DNA from: a virus
IMG/VR virus record: IMGVR_UViG_3300032118_000015
Coordinates: 1-44,860 of that record
DNA: 44,860 bases
Direction: 5' to 3' (one strand)
Shown: positions 24,152 to 31,425 of the stretch, in pieces
Numbering within the stretch: position 1 is the first letter of the stretch
Layout: each line of letters starts with the position of its first letter
Made by a program: the position numbers and the translations under genes
The notes under the pieces: model-generated
The model's database searches: none
Told to the model about the DNA's origin: nothing
Seen by the model: only the letters and a program-made list of their open reading frames with translations

Positions 24152-25479
24152 TAGAATAACCTCCTAAATGATTTTTTATCCGCCGAATCTGCCGCCGCAC
24201 GACTCTCCGGATATTGCCAACCCGCCCCATCCGTAACGAATTTAGATGCGTTCTCTATCTTGAAATGAAGTGTCTTTCCGTCCGGACTATCATTCGTTTT
24301 CCAGTCCTTCGCCTTGAGTATCTTCATTACCCCCGACGATATGCTTAAATACAGGGTTGCGAAGTCCTGCGTTATGTCGCCGCCCCTTCCATATTCCTTC
24401 CCGCCGGACTTCTGGAGTGCTATTATCGCAATACCCGTATTGAGTTTATCGAATATCTTTTTTATATCATCCCCCGCCGTGAAAAACTCCGTCCCCGAAT
24501 ATAACCAATCGATAACATTTATATCGTCCGGCCTAATAACATCCTGAAAATCAACCGACCTCCAATAACTCTTGAAATTCCACCCCTCAAGTGCCGTCTC
24601 CTCAAACATGGACAGCCGCTTTTTCAATCTGGCCGGTCCCAACTCAGACGAGAAATAGTGGCAGGGGAACTTATCCATGTTTAATCGGATTGTCTCAAGA
24701 CAAAAAGCTGACTTGCCTTTACTACCTTCCCCGGCCAAAACAATTAAACTCTTGGGGTATATGTTAATGATTTCGTTTAAGCCGAGAGGTAGTTTGAAGG
24801 GAATGGGACTATCGGGGGCGTTAAGCCAATCCATCTCGTCGCACTCGCGCCGGACTAACCGATACATCCCGTCGCGCTTCCCCGCCGATTCAAGAACTCC
24901 CTTCTCCTGTAGTCTGGACAGAATCACCCGAACGTTGGATTTATCTCTGGACGTAACATTCTGTAAGGAATTGAAACAATCTGTTACATTGAATATTCCG
25001 TTCGTGGATTCCACCCATTTTCTGATGTCCTCGGCCATGGCGTGTTCTCTTCGGCCCATCAGCTTGACCGCCGATAAACCCGTAATCAATCTGATGGATT
25101 CATCCGTATCCCCATCATAGGCAGACCGCGCTATCTCGGTAGCGACCCCGATGATATTTCTCAGCCCGGACTTTTCCTTGACTATCCTGGCATAGGCATA
25201 GATGTCTGCCCCGACCTGAAGTCCGTCAGCCAGTTGCCCGATCTCCGTAGCCGAAACCTTGCCACCAAGTTGTTCATAGATAGAGGCGACACCGACATTT
25301 TTGTTATCGATTGCCAGAGTCACAATAGATTTGAAAATCTCTCGGTTTTTGTCGCCATAAAAATCGCCGTCACAGACCAACGCAATTAAATCCGGTATCC
25401 GCTTGGGTTCCAATATCGCTACACCAAGAAGTGCGCGTTCTGCCTCGAAGTCGTGTGGGAGGACTTGTCTATCGGTCAT
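24151..25479 (-). CDS. DnaB-like replicative helicase with winged-helix-like insertion
   Basis: 442 residues. Residues 5-110 match the DnaB N-terminal domain (PHDFEAERALLGVAIL, ADIYAYARIVKEKS). Residues about 145-212 look like a winged helix (WVESTNGIFNVTDCFN, KSNVRVILSRLQEKGVLES). Residues 230-410 are a RecA-like core with Walker A GEGSKGKS (250-257) and a short Walker B NVIDW (D324). A canonical DnaB has a simple linker here and a longer C-terminal core, so this is a divergent helicase or loader-like ATPase. It probably unwinds phage DNA from the origin at 32.7 kb. Confidence 0.75.
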   Translation of the reverse strand: MTDRQVLPHDFEAERALLGVAILEPKRIPDLIALVCDGDFYGDKNREIFKSIVTLAIDNKNVGVASIYEQLGGKVSATEIGQLADGLQVGADIYAYARIVKEKSGLRNIIGVATEIARSAYDGDTDESIRLITGLSAVKLMGRREHAMAEDIRKWVESTNGIFNVTDCFNSLQNVTSRDKSNVRVILSRLQEKGVLESAGKRDGMYRLVRRECDEMDWLNAPDSPIPFKLPLGLNEIINIYPKSLIVLAGEGSKGKSAFCLETIRLNMDKFPCHYFSSELGPARLKKRLSMFEETALEGWNFKSYWRSVDFQDVIRPDDINVIDWLYSGTEFFTAGDDIKKIFDKLNTGIAIIALQKSGGKEYGRGGDITQDFATLYLSISSGVMKILKAKDWKTNDSPDGKTLHFKIENASKFVTDGAGWQYPESRAAADSADKKSFRRLF

Positions 25480-25820
25480 TCAGTTTCCTCGCGGTATGAG
25501 AATCGCGGATAAGCCTCATCAATTACATAATCCGGGTCTTGATAAGGGAATTTTTTTACGGCATCCTCGGCGTCCAATGCAGAGACAATGACCGATGATG
25601 AAAAAGTACTAAAACTCTCCGTTTTTCGATAATCACGGCTTCCAGTACGGCGATGATATTTGATGATGTATTCCCGAACCTGGGGTTCACCGAGGAAGAT
25701 AAGGAGATCTTGATAATCGCCTTGAGTAAAACTTAAACAATCTTCCAAACATAAACCCGTAAGACATTTACGTAGTTTTGCCCGCAACTCCTCCCTCCGT
25801 CCTTTCATGGTCTCGTTCAT
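25476..25820 (-). CDS. Unknown protein upstream of the helicase
   Basis: 114 residues from ATG 25,820, which overlaps the previous stop (ATGA) and has GGAGGGG upstream. Helical N-terminus with paired cysteines (LRKCLTGLCLEDCLSF), a middle QVREYIIKYHRRTGSRDY and an acidic end. Coupled to the helicase. No family recognised. Confidence 0.55.
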   Translation of the reverse strand: MNETMKGRREELRAKLRKCLTGLCLEDCLSFTQGDYQDLLIFLGEPQVREYIIKYHRRTGSRDYRKTESFSTFSSSVIVSALDAEDAVKKFPYQDPDYVIDEAYPRFSYREETE

Positions 25821-26551
25821 CTCCCCCCTCCCTTCTCCCATATTTTCAGTATCAGCCCGAATAGGTATGCCGCCCAGTTCCCGCTAAAGTCATGCATGAA
25901 CTTCAACGGGTTGTAGTGATAGGCCGAATGGTCCTCGCGGCACAGAGGAACCACCCAATCTAACTTCGCTCCCGCCCCGATAGTCTTGGGGAAATGATGG
26001 GCGTCCACAGGCCGCGCCCCACATATCATGCAGGGACTATTCTTGACGTACTCCGTATAACTCTTGTATTTAAGGAGGTCCGACAATCCAGGGTATATAT
26101 GCCCCGTTGGGGCAGGGAGGGAGGAAAGTAAAGGCTTTCCCTGACACTGCCGGACCTCGTTTATTAAATCGCTCTTGCTTAACTCCGCCGCCTTACCTAT
26201 CCAGTCGGCCTTGTGATGTTCGTCCAGCATCATGGCCGGGGCCATCGGGGCGATAATATCCAATTTAGATGGCCCTATAGCTATAAGGGTTTGGTCGGGT
26301 ATCCCAAGTTGTTTGCTGAATTTTTCCCATGCGCGAATGAGTTTGTAGAGCCAGCCGCGTGTACCCTCCGCAGAAACCGATCCAAGGTAGGATTCAAATG
26401 AAGGACAGTCCAGGGCAAGGTAAAGTCTTTCATCTCGAACCTGAACAAGTAACTCGGCCATCTTTAGAAAGTTGGCCCGGACGTTATAATTACATTGGCG
26501 AATCTGTAGGTCGATATCAAACGCCGTATTTCCAACCATCTCAGTCGTCAT
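25817..26551 (-). CDS. HNH/DUF968-like zinc-binding protein with helical N-terminus
   Basis: 244 residues. The C-terminal part has CMICG..PVDAHHFPKT..DWVVPLCREDHSAYHYNP: a cysteine pair, HH, then C..DH...H, the arrangement of DUF968/HNH-type recombination nucleases in phages. The N-terminal 130 residues are helical (NYNVRANFLKMAELLVQVRD, LYKLIRAWEKFSKQLG) and look like a DNA-binding or oligomerisation part. A role in phage recombination is inferred. Confidence 0.6.
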   Translation of the reverse strand: MTTEMVGNTAFDIDLQIRQCNYNVRANFLKMAELLVQVRDERLYLALDCPSFESYLGSVSAEGTRGWLYKLIRAWEKFSKQLGIPDQTLIAIGPSKLDIIAPMAPAMMLDEHHKADWIGKAAELSKSDLINEVRQCQGKPLLSSLPAPTGHIYPGLSDLLKYKSYTEYVKNSPCMICGARPVDAHHFPKTIGAGAKLDWVVPLCREDHSAYHYNPLKFMHDFSGNWAAYLFGLILKIWEKGGGR

Positions 26552-26817
26552 TCCTTCTCCGTACCTACGTTCATCTCATTGAGTGTATTTTTCAGACGTT
26601 GCAGTTGCGCCGCGCTCACCTCCTTGAAATCCAGCTCATCTCTTAATCGGTAAAAATCCGACAATTTATTTGTAAAGAACCTAATCTCTTCCGAGGCGTA
26701 ATCTTCTCCGGCCTTAGTCACCTCCACCCGGCCCCCCACATAGCCTGCCCAATCGGGATTCAACACAGCCTCTTCTATAAAACTAAGGAAAAACCTTACT
26801 TTACTTTTCCACATCAT
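26548..26817 (-). CDS. Unknown helical protein
   Basis: About 89 residues. GGAGGAGGG precedes GTG-ATG-ATG; one of the two ATGs (26,817 or 26,814) is the likely start. Content: VRFFLSFIEEAVLNPDWAGY then a C-terminal helix LQRLKNTLNEMNVG. No family recognised. It overlaps both neighbours by a few bases. Confidence 0.55.
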   Translation of the reverse strand: MMWKSKVRFFLSFIEEAVLNPDWAGYVGGRVEVTKAGEDYASEEIRFFTNKLSDFYRLRDELDFKEVSAAQLQRLKNTLNEMNVGTEKE

Positions 26818-27103
26818 CACCCTCCTCCAACCGTAATATGGCGCGAACGGTATCTAGGTCGTCCACCTTCAATAGGTCGGCCACGATCTCTTTGCCCTGT
26901 TTATGCGTTAGGCCCGTCGTCGCCCATTTCCGTGTCGCCGCGTCCACACCCATGCCCCCGTCGCAATTATGTTGGACACTTCGCAACGCACCCGCCCAAC
27001 ACGTATTCTCACAATGCCTGGAGCGACAGGAGAACAGGCCGTCCATGGCGCGGCAAAACCATCCGAAGTGCTTTTCATTCGTCATCAAGTTTATTCTAAT
27101 CAT
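26801..27103 (-). CDS. Cys-rich unknown protein
   Basis: About 100 residues from ATG 27,103; ATG 27,085 is possible. Four cysteines in FCRAMDGLFSCRSRHCENTC suggest a metal site. The C-terminal half is helical and acidic. It begins just after a terminator (27,144-27,167), so it may have its own promoter; a CCGTAA element lies at 27,119-27,129. Confidence 0.55.
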   Translation of the reverse strand: MIRINLMTNEKHFGWFCRAMDGLFSCRSRHCENTCWAGALRSVQHNCDGGMGVDAATRKWATTGLTHKQGKEIVADLLKVDDLDTVRAILRLEEGDDVEK

Positions 27104-27143
27104 TCCACGTATCCCCAATTACGGCGTTTTCATCGGCGCATGG

Positions 27144-27167
27144 AAAAAGGGCCGAAAACTCCGGCCC
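27144..27167 (-). terminator. Rho-independent terminator inside the leftward arm
   Basis: On the minus strand a perfect 6-bp stem GGGCCG/CGGCCC (27,162-27,167 and 27,149-27,154) with a 7-base loop is followed by TTTTT. It follows the gene at 27,184 and would stop transcripts started at the promoter at 27,809-27,837. Confidence 0.8.
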
Positions 27168-27183
27168 GAATCCCCCGCATAAA

Positions 27184-27384
27184 TTAGTTTAAGCTGTCAT
27201 CAAAATCGAATAAATCAAGGAAACTCTGTAAAATAGAGTCATAGGCAGTCTTAAAATAAAAAGAATATAAAAGCTGCCCCTCTTCGTTCCCCTCCACCCT
27301 GTCGGCGCAATCCGTAAGTGCGTCAGCAAAACTACCGGCCCAACCCATTACTTCGTTCTCGTCGGGCGTAAGTCCTAGCATCAT
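27184..27384 (-). CDS. Small acidic unknown protein
   Basis: 66 residues, GGAGGTGTT before the ATG. Strongly acidic, ending FLDLFDFDDSLN, with GWAGSFADALTDCADRVEGN. No family recognised. Last gene before a terminator in the P2 transcription unit, so it is likely expressed together with the gene at 27,397. Confidence 0.6.
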   Translation of the reverse strand: MMLGLTPDENEVMGWAGSFADALTDCADRVEGNEEGQLLYSFYFKTAYDSILQSFLDLFDFDDSLN

Positions 27385-27396
27385 AACACCTCCGGC

Positions 27397-27780
27397 TCAC
27401 TTGAGTTCAAAATAGTAAAAATCTTCCCCATCTTTCATAAGCGGGAAGGTGGTCTGTTCAAGTTTCAGGGCGCGTTCCAACAACCTATATGTAATAACAA
27501 ACTGCTTGGCATTGATCTTCGCCGTCTTATTCTCGTCCCGATATTTCACCTTGTAGAGGTCCCTGGCATACTGCTGTGTATTCAGAAGAACTTGGAACCC
27601 GAATCTGTTCTTGTCTTTCTCATCCGTATGGAATCGAAAGAAACGCGTGTCCTCGGGTGCCTTCATACCAATCATGTCGCAGGCCAAATGGTTCAAAAAC
27701 ATTCCTCCCCTATTGATGTTGATTGCCGCATAAAGATTCTTCCGATACTCCCGTTTGGGCCGTTCATAAGGTTTCCACAT
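27397..27780 (-). CDS. Unknown protein, first gene of promoter P2
   Basis: 127 residues from ATG 27,780 (AAGGAGAG upstream); an extension to 27,858 would run through the promoter and is rejected. Begins MWKPYERPKREYRKNLYAAI and ends DGEDFYYFELK, mixed alpha/beta. No family recognised. It is driven by its own promoter and, with 27,184, forms a two-gene unit closed by a terminator. Confidence 0.65.
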   Translation of the reverse strand: MWKPYERPKREYRKNLYAAININRGGMFLNHLACDMIGMKAPEDTRFFRFHTDEKDKNRFGFQVLLNTQQYARDLYKVKYRDENKTAKINAKQFVITYRLLERALKLEQTTFPLMKDGEDFYYFELK

Positions 27781-27808
27781 GACACTCTCCTTTCTTTCCT
27801 CACCACAT

Positions 27809-27837
27809 AATATAGACCCAAATACGGAGTTTGTCAA
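27809..27837 (-). promoter_or_regulatory. Leftward promoter P2, CCGTA spacer type
   Basis: On the minus strand: TTGACA (27,837-27,832), 17-base spacer, TATATT (27,814-27,809). The spacer begins AACT and contains CCGTATTT with CCGTA 13 bases before the -10, as in P1 and P3. The flanking GGGC before the -35 is shared with P1. Start site about 27,802, giving a leader of roughly 22 bases that holds AAGGAG. Confidence 0.85.
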
Positions 27838-27842
27838 GCCCC

Positions 27843-28574
27843 TCACTTCTCCGGCCACCTTTCACCCTCGTGATCTAGTTCCCAATATTCCAAAAGTGCC
27901 AGAAACTTCTCCAAATAGTGTCCTAGTTTATTGAACGGTACCTCTTTCCATTCCGGCATTCCCGTCTCTTTGTCCAGGCGCAAAATCCCGACCCCCTCCA
28001 TCTTATTTCCCGTCATCTCCTCATGGGCATGGTTGTATGCGGCCAACTGCATGGGCATATCCGGCCAGAACCCCTTGCTCGACTTGAAATCTACCAAGTA
28101 TTTCTTATCATTAATTGTCCCGATAAAGTCCAATGTCCCGGCATACCCCATGCTGCTGTATACTACGTGTTCACTTAATAAACAATTTACGTCATTTTTG
28201 TTTACCCAATCAAGAAAAGCATTGAATGGAATCTTTATGTCTTGGTCAACGTCTATCTTGGCCCCCTTTTTGAAGTAATTTTCTATCGCCGCATGAACCC
28301 TTGTCCCGATGTCTCCGGCTTTCTCGTAGTCCCTCTTGGCCGTTGCCTTAGCATATTTTGTAAGGGCATCCAAATCCATCGCCTTGAACTGATCCAGCGT
28401 TATTTCGCCGGAATAAACTTTATCCAACAGGTTCTCGCGCAGGTAATTAACCGCCATTTTTGAGTAGTAAGCCCCTGGTATCTTCTTAACTTGTTGGATT
28501 ATTGTTGTTACCGATGGGAAATTGCCGAATGGTGTTGGGTAGTACCCTTCTTCATCCCTCTTTATCTTCTTCAT
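27843..28574 (-). CDS. PD-(D/E)XK nuclease, RecB/Cas4-like
   Basis: 243 residues. The motif order fits the PDDEXK_1 fold: GTRVHAAIE (H94), SEHVVYS (E135), AGTLDFIG (D149), KYLVDFKSSKG (D162, K164) and MQLAAYNHA (Q176). These exonucleases process double-strand ends in phage recombination or act with a recombinase. No annealing protein is recognised next to it. Overlaps the upstream gene by ATGA; its stop lies 6 bases before promoter P2. Confidence 0.85.
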   Translation of the reverse strand: MKKIKRDEEGYYPTPFGNFPSVTTIIQQVKKIPGAYYSKMAVNYLRENLLDKVYSGEITLDQFKAMDLDALTKYAKATAKRDYEKAGDIGTRVHAAIENYFKKGAKIDVDQDIKIPFNAFLDWVNKNDVNCLLSEHVVYSSMGYAGTLDFIGTINDKKYLVDFKSSKGFWPDMPMQLAAYNHAHEEMTGNKMEGVGILRLDKETGMPEWKEVPFNKLGHYLEKFLALLEYWELDHEGERWPEK

Positions 28575-29140
28575 GCGTTCCCCCCATACTCGGCGATGGC
28601 CTTGCAGATAACGCTGAATGGGATAATCTTCCTTACGATCTTAGCCATGTCTTTATGGGCGGCGTCCCCTGCGGCCCATGCGGCGGCCCGTGCGGCGGCG
28701 GCGGCCCATGCGGCGGCCCCTGCGGCCCATGCGGCGGCCCGTGCGGCCCATGCGGCGGCGGCCCATGCGGCGGCCCGTGCGGCATCCCCTGCGGCCCATG
28801 CGGCGGCCCGTGCGGTGGCCCGTGCGGCGGCCCGTGCGGCGGCGGCGGCAGTTCGTACTTGGCCTATAGTCGCCTCGCCCCTTGTCCATGCCTCAGCCGT
28901 TTCGATAGCAATCCGTGGTCGATCTTCGCCTGCCGGAATATACTTCAATGCCGTTCTTGCACAACCACACGCCGCCAACACGAGTAACTTCCGGTCAACA
29001 TTCAGTTTGCCCGCAATCCACAACAGCCAATCGCCCCGTTGACATGTCCCCCATGCTTTCTTGTGCGTCTTTCGCCCGGCCCACTTCACGGCTTCGGTAC
29101 ATGCGCCTAACTTGGTCAGGATGTCTTTCGTAGATTTCAT
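28571..29140 (-). CDS. Imm-5-like protein with alanine-rich repeats
   Basis: 189 residues. The N-terminal half (residues 1-90: AVKWAGRKTHKKAWGTCQRG, LAACGCARTALKYIP, GEDRPRIAIETAEAWTRGEA) matches the family annotated as putative immunity protein (Imm-5-like). Residues about 97-162 consist almost only of A with regularly placed W, R, G and D (AAxWAAGDAARAAAWAA), forming a long helix or helical repeat. The tail ICKAIAEYGGNA recurs in neighbouring genes. No toxin gene is adjacent. The family's activity is not established. The repeat is very GC-rich and may be unstable. Confidence 0.65.
   Translation of the reverse strand: MKSTKDILTKLGACTEAVKWAGRKTHKKAWGTCQRGDWLLWIAGKLNVDRKLLVLAACGCARTALKYIPAGEDRPRIAIETAEAWTRGEATIGQVRTAAAAARAAARATARAAAWAAGDAARAAAWAAAAWAARAAAWAAGAAAWAAAAARAAAWAAGDAAHKDMAKIVRKIIPFSVICKAIAEYGGNA
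28658..28855. repeat. GC-rich GCGGCC/GCGGCG tandem-like repeat within a gene
   Basis: About 200 bases built from GCGGCC, GCGGCG, CATGCGGC and CGTGCGGC units, unlike the surrounding composition. It encodes the alanine-rich part of the Imm-5-like protein on the minus strand and leaves several frames open on both strands, which creates false frames. Slippage or unequal recombination would change its length. Confidence 0.85.
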
Positions 29141-29481
29141 GTCATGTCTCCTTTCTCGTAGTCGGCGATGGCCTTACCCAATGCCTCCCCCGTATAGTGA
29201 TGGAGAACCGCTTGCTTCGCCGCCTCGCACAGCACGTCCGCCTTGGTAATTTTGGCGTCATATTCTATCCGAACGTGATCTTCAAGAATCTTGGCCGCAC
29301 TAAATGATACCTCCAAGTCCGCCGCTAGTTTCATCAGGCTCTTGTTTTTTAGGTTATCCGCCGCACATAGTCGGGCGATGATGGCGTTGACAACATCAAA
29401 TCCAAAATAATATGGACGATCAACAGAGTGATTATTAAATATGTTCACCAGTTCGTCCGTGTTAAATCGCTTCTCGCTCAT
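29137..29481 (-). CDS. Small early protein of the MSEK module family
   Basis: 114 residues, with AAGGAGGAATAG directly before ATGAGCGAGAAG. It begins MSEKRFN, contains NAIIARLCAADNLK and ends LGKAIADYEKGD; the same modules occur in the gene at 31,602 (AIIARLRAADKL, YEAIAEYGG) and at the end of the Imm-5-like gene. Function unknown. It overlaps the downstream gene by 4 bases. Confidence 0.6.
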   Translation of the reverse strand: MSEKRFNTDELVNIFNNHSVDRPYYFGFDVVNAIIARLCAADNLKNKSLMKLAADLEVSFSAAKILEDHVRIEYDAKITKADVLCEAAKQAVLHHYTGEALGKAIADYEKGDMT

Positions 29482-29529
29482 CTATTCCTCCTTTCCCTCG
29501 TACCCGGCGATGGCCTTGCAGATATTCAT
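29482..29529 (-). pseudogene. Fossil C-terminus of a lost AIAEYGG-type gene
   Basis: A 15-residue frame (MNICKAIAGYEGKEE) immediately precedes the next start. It matches the end of the Imm-5-like gene (ICKAIAEYGG), and its DNA matches the 3' ends of the genes at 28,571, 29,137 and 31,602 (CGGCGATGGCCTTGCAGAT-type sequence). It looks like the tail left after the body of a family member was replaced by the gene at 29,526. Confidence 0.55.
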
Positions 29530-29792
29530 TTAGAAAACTCAATATTTCCACTCATTATGGATAGAATATTGTAAGAATTTAGACCGTATTGATCCTTAAT
29601 TTCCGAGGCCACCTCATTGAATCTGGGAGTCCCAACCACATCCATAAGTTCCCCACATATTTGGCGTAAAGAATCGGCGCAAGAGATACCTCGGTCTTGG
29701 GGTGTGGCTGGACAATTGTCACAACCCGAACCACCGGGGACGTTGAATTTTTTGCAATAATTATCTTGTTCAACGAATTGAGCGTGCGTCAT
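29526..29792 (-). CDS. Cys-rich small protein
   Basis: 88 residues with CKKF..GSGCDNCPATPQDRG and two further cysteines, giving a likely zinc site. The rest is helical (SLRQICGELMDVVGTP). Starts at an ATG overlapping the upstream stop. No family recognised. A fossil gene tail follows its stop. Confidence 0.55.
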   Translation of the reverse strand: MTHAQFVEQDNYCKKFNVPGGSGCDNCPATPQDRGISCADSLRQICGELMDVVGTPRFNEVASEIKDQYGLNSYNILSIMSGNIEFSK

Positions 29793-30085
29793 CTCTTCTC
29801 CTTCTCCGGCAGGGATTCGAGCAGGGCGCGGATTCGTTCATAAGATTCTTGCTCTGATGATATCATTCCTCCCCATCTGCACATAAATCGTTGGAATTCT
29901 TCAAGGTCTTTTTTCCTATCCACCTTCCCCGCCGCTTCGAGCACGCGGATGGCAATCGAAATCCCGCCCAGTTTGGTTGTGGCCCTAAGTAAGGGAATCA
30001 TCGAACCCGCAAATTGTTCAGCTGAAATTAGAGCTTCGTTTGCGGCTACCATGAAATCATCGAATGGCCCCTTCTTCTCGCTCAT
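29789..30085 (-). CDS. Small early protein of the MSEK module family
   Basis: 98 residues behind the same AAGGAGGAATAG start cassette as the gene at 29,137. Starts MSEKKGPFDDF. The middle AIRVLEAAGKVD and the end ALLESLPEKEK recur in the gene at 31,865; their DNA shares an exact 37-bp repeat (29,917-29,953 and 31,924-31,960). Helical, cytosolic. Function unknown. Confidence 0.6.
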   Translation of the reverse strand: MSEKKGPFDDFMVAANEALISAEQFAGSMIPLLRATTKLGGISIAIRVLEAAGKVDRKKDLEEFQRFMCRWGGMISSEQESYERIRALLESLPEKEKR

Positions 30086-30095
30086 CTATTCCTCC

Positions 30096-30275
30096 TTACC
30101 ATTGAACCCACTTAAAATCTTTTTGAAAATCTTTTTTACTTGAATAGCCGAGAACACCAGCGATTTGACTTGCGCTAATTCCGCTTGTTATAAGTTGCAG
30201 AATCAGTAAGGCTTTGATGTCCGTCAATAATTGAGATCGAACGGTTATCCCATCGAATTCTCTTGGCTTGCTCAT
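30096..30275 (-). CDS. 59-residue helix-turn-helix protein, candidate regulator
   Basis: ATG follows GAAGGAGGAGTAG. The product begins MSKPREFDGITVRSQLLTD and contains LLILQLITSGISASQIAGVL, then GYSSKKDFQKDF. The ISASQIAGVLGYSS stretch fits the two helices of a helix-turn-helix of the sigma/RNA-guided-free XRE or resolvase-tail type. It is the clearest stand-alone DNA-binding candidate in the early arm. The target is unknown. Confidence 0.55.
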   Translation of the reverse strand: MSKPREFDGITVRSQLLTDIKALLILQLITSGISASQIAGVLGYSSKKDFQKDFKWVQW

Positions 30276-30578
30276 CTACTCCTCCTTCTCCTTTCTCGCG
30301 GCTTGGACATAAGCATGAATTATGTAGCGACTGGTTTCAATTTGAATGGCTAATTCATCATCGTGTTGAGTCCATTTCCCTTCTTTTGCTCGTTTGCGGT
30401 CGATTGCGATTGTATTTATAAGATCGCGCCCCATCGCCTTCAGTCCAGCCCGTTCTGCTGGAGTCCAAAAGATTAACCAACCTGTACCGCGGCATTTATT
30501 ACACGGTGGTCCACCCGGATGTTTCATATAGGGCATCAAATAGCCCTTGCCACCACATGGCTTACATATCATGGTCAT
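30276..30578 (-). CDS. DnaJ-type zinc-finger protein
   Basis: 100 residues, AAGGAC before the ATG. Two CxxCxGxG-like repeats are seen at the N-terminus: ICKPCGGKGYLMP and PCNKCRGTGW. This is the DnaJ central-domain zinc motif, found in many small phage proteins without a J domain. The rest is helical and basic. Function unknown. Confidence 0.65.
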   Translation of the reverse strand: MTMICKPCGGKGYLMPYMKHPGGPPCNKCRGTGWLIFWTPAERAGLKAMGRDLINTIAIDRKRAKEGKWTQHDDELAIQIETSRYIIHAYVQAARKEKEE

Positions 30579-30663
30579 TGTCCTTTATCCATCTTCTATG
30601 AAACAAGATGCCCAAAATAAAACCCATCATTAAAAGACCTATGTTTATAATTTCCTTTTTCAT
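30562..30663 (-). CDS. 33-residue membrane miniprotein
   Basis: ATG overlaps the upstream stop (ATGA) with GGAGAGG upstream. MKKEIINIGLLMMGFILGIL is followed by FHRRWIKDNDHDM: a single membrane helix with a charged tail. Its end overlaps the DnaJ-type gene by 17 bases. Function unknown. Confidence 0.5.
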   Translation of the reverse strand: MKKEIINIGLLMMGFILGILFHRRWIKDNDHDM

Positions 30664-30875
30664 CCTCTCTCCTTCTCCTTATCCGGCAGGGATTCGATCT
30701 CCCAGTTGGGTCCATTGAGAATCTTGTCGCACTCTAGGCAAACCGTAACCTCGCCGCCATAGTGAGCGGGGGCCCAATAATAGGGTATGGTTTTTGTTTC
30801 CTTATGCAGACAGGACGATTGAAGTTCGGCCAGCTTATCCTCAAAATCCTTGCGTAATTCTGCGGCCTTACTCAT
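30660..30875 (-). CDS. Small putative zinc-binding protein of the MSK/ESLP family
   Basis: 71 residues behind AAGGAGGAAGAG. Begins MSKAAELRKDFEDKLAELQ, has HKETK and a VCLECDKIL cysteine pair, and ends WEIESLPDKEKE. That end recurs as LLESLPEKEK and LLESLPDEEQ in the genes at 29,789 and 31,865 (shared DNA TCCGGCAGGGATTC), another sign of module sharing. Function unknown. Confidence 0.6.
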   Translation of the reverse strand: MSKAAELRKDFEDKLAELQSSCLHKETKTIPYYWAPAHYGGEVTVCLECDKILNGPNWEIESLPDKEKERG

Positions 30876-30905
30876 CTCTTCCTCCTTGCCTTCATGTCAG
30901 TCGGC

Positions 30906-31415
30906 CTACCATGCCTCTCGAAGTACCGCAAACATACGTTTAGCCTCCTCCATTACGACAATCACAACGTCCTCAAATGATTCCCCCGCGCCGATTCGCG
31001 CCACAACTAGGTCCGTCGCGCTCTTAACGCATGTTTGTTTGGGAGACATGTCCTGGGACGGCTTAGGGATTAATGTCTCCCCGGAGAGACTCGCCGCCGC
31101 AAGAACAGGTTTAATCTCATCCTCTTTTTGAATGATCTTCTCAAAACCCACAATATCGTTAGTGCTTTTTTTGCTTCCGTCGTTTGCCGTATAAGCCCTA
31201 ATTGTATAAGTTATTTTCGCACGTTCCCCGGAAACAATCTTGGTCATGGTTTCCCAGGCATCCGGAATACTCGCCCACTGCCGTTTCAGCGTATTGTACC
31301 AGATACCTTCTCGGTCTATGATTCCAAGTTTCGGCCCTACCGTTGGATGATCCTCGATACGAATCCCCTTGACGATAATTTGTTTCTCAAATTTCTCTTT
31401 CTCTGTAGTTTGCAT
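30906..31415 (-). CDS. Unknown early protein, possible OB-fold
   Basis: 169 residues from ATG 31,415 (AGGGGGAAATC upstream); a longer frame to 31,475 lies inside the neighbour. Residues 10-90 are beta-rich (KQIIVKGIRIEDHPTVGPKL, ERAKITYTIRAYTANDGS) and could be an OB-type fold, as in phage single-strand DNA-binding proteins, but there is no acidic SSB tail. The C-terminus is a helix (FEDVVIVVMEEAKRMFAVL). Uncertain. Confidence 0.6.
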   Translation of the reverse strand: MQTTEKEKFEKQIIVKGIRIEDHPTVGPKLGIIDREGIWYNTLKRQWASIPDAWETMTKIVSGERAKITYTIRAYTANDGSKKSTNDIVGFEKIIQKEDEIKPVLAAASLSGETLIPKPSQDMSPKQTCVKSATDLVVARIGAGESFEDVVIVVMEEAKRMFAVLREAW

Positions 31416-31425
31416 GATTTCCCCC

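Noticed and set aside
28658-28855. GC-rich repeat as a possible CRISPR array
   Set aside because: Units are contiguous and very short, with no unique spacers, and they encode an alanine-rich protein segment.
28491-29042. Rightward frames of 160-183 residues opposite the Imm-5-like gene
   Set aside because: They arise because the GCGGCC-type repeat lacks stops in several frames. No ribosome site, antisense to a coupled gene string.
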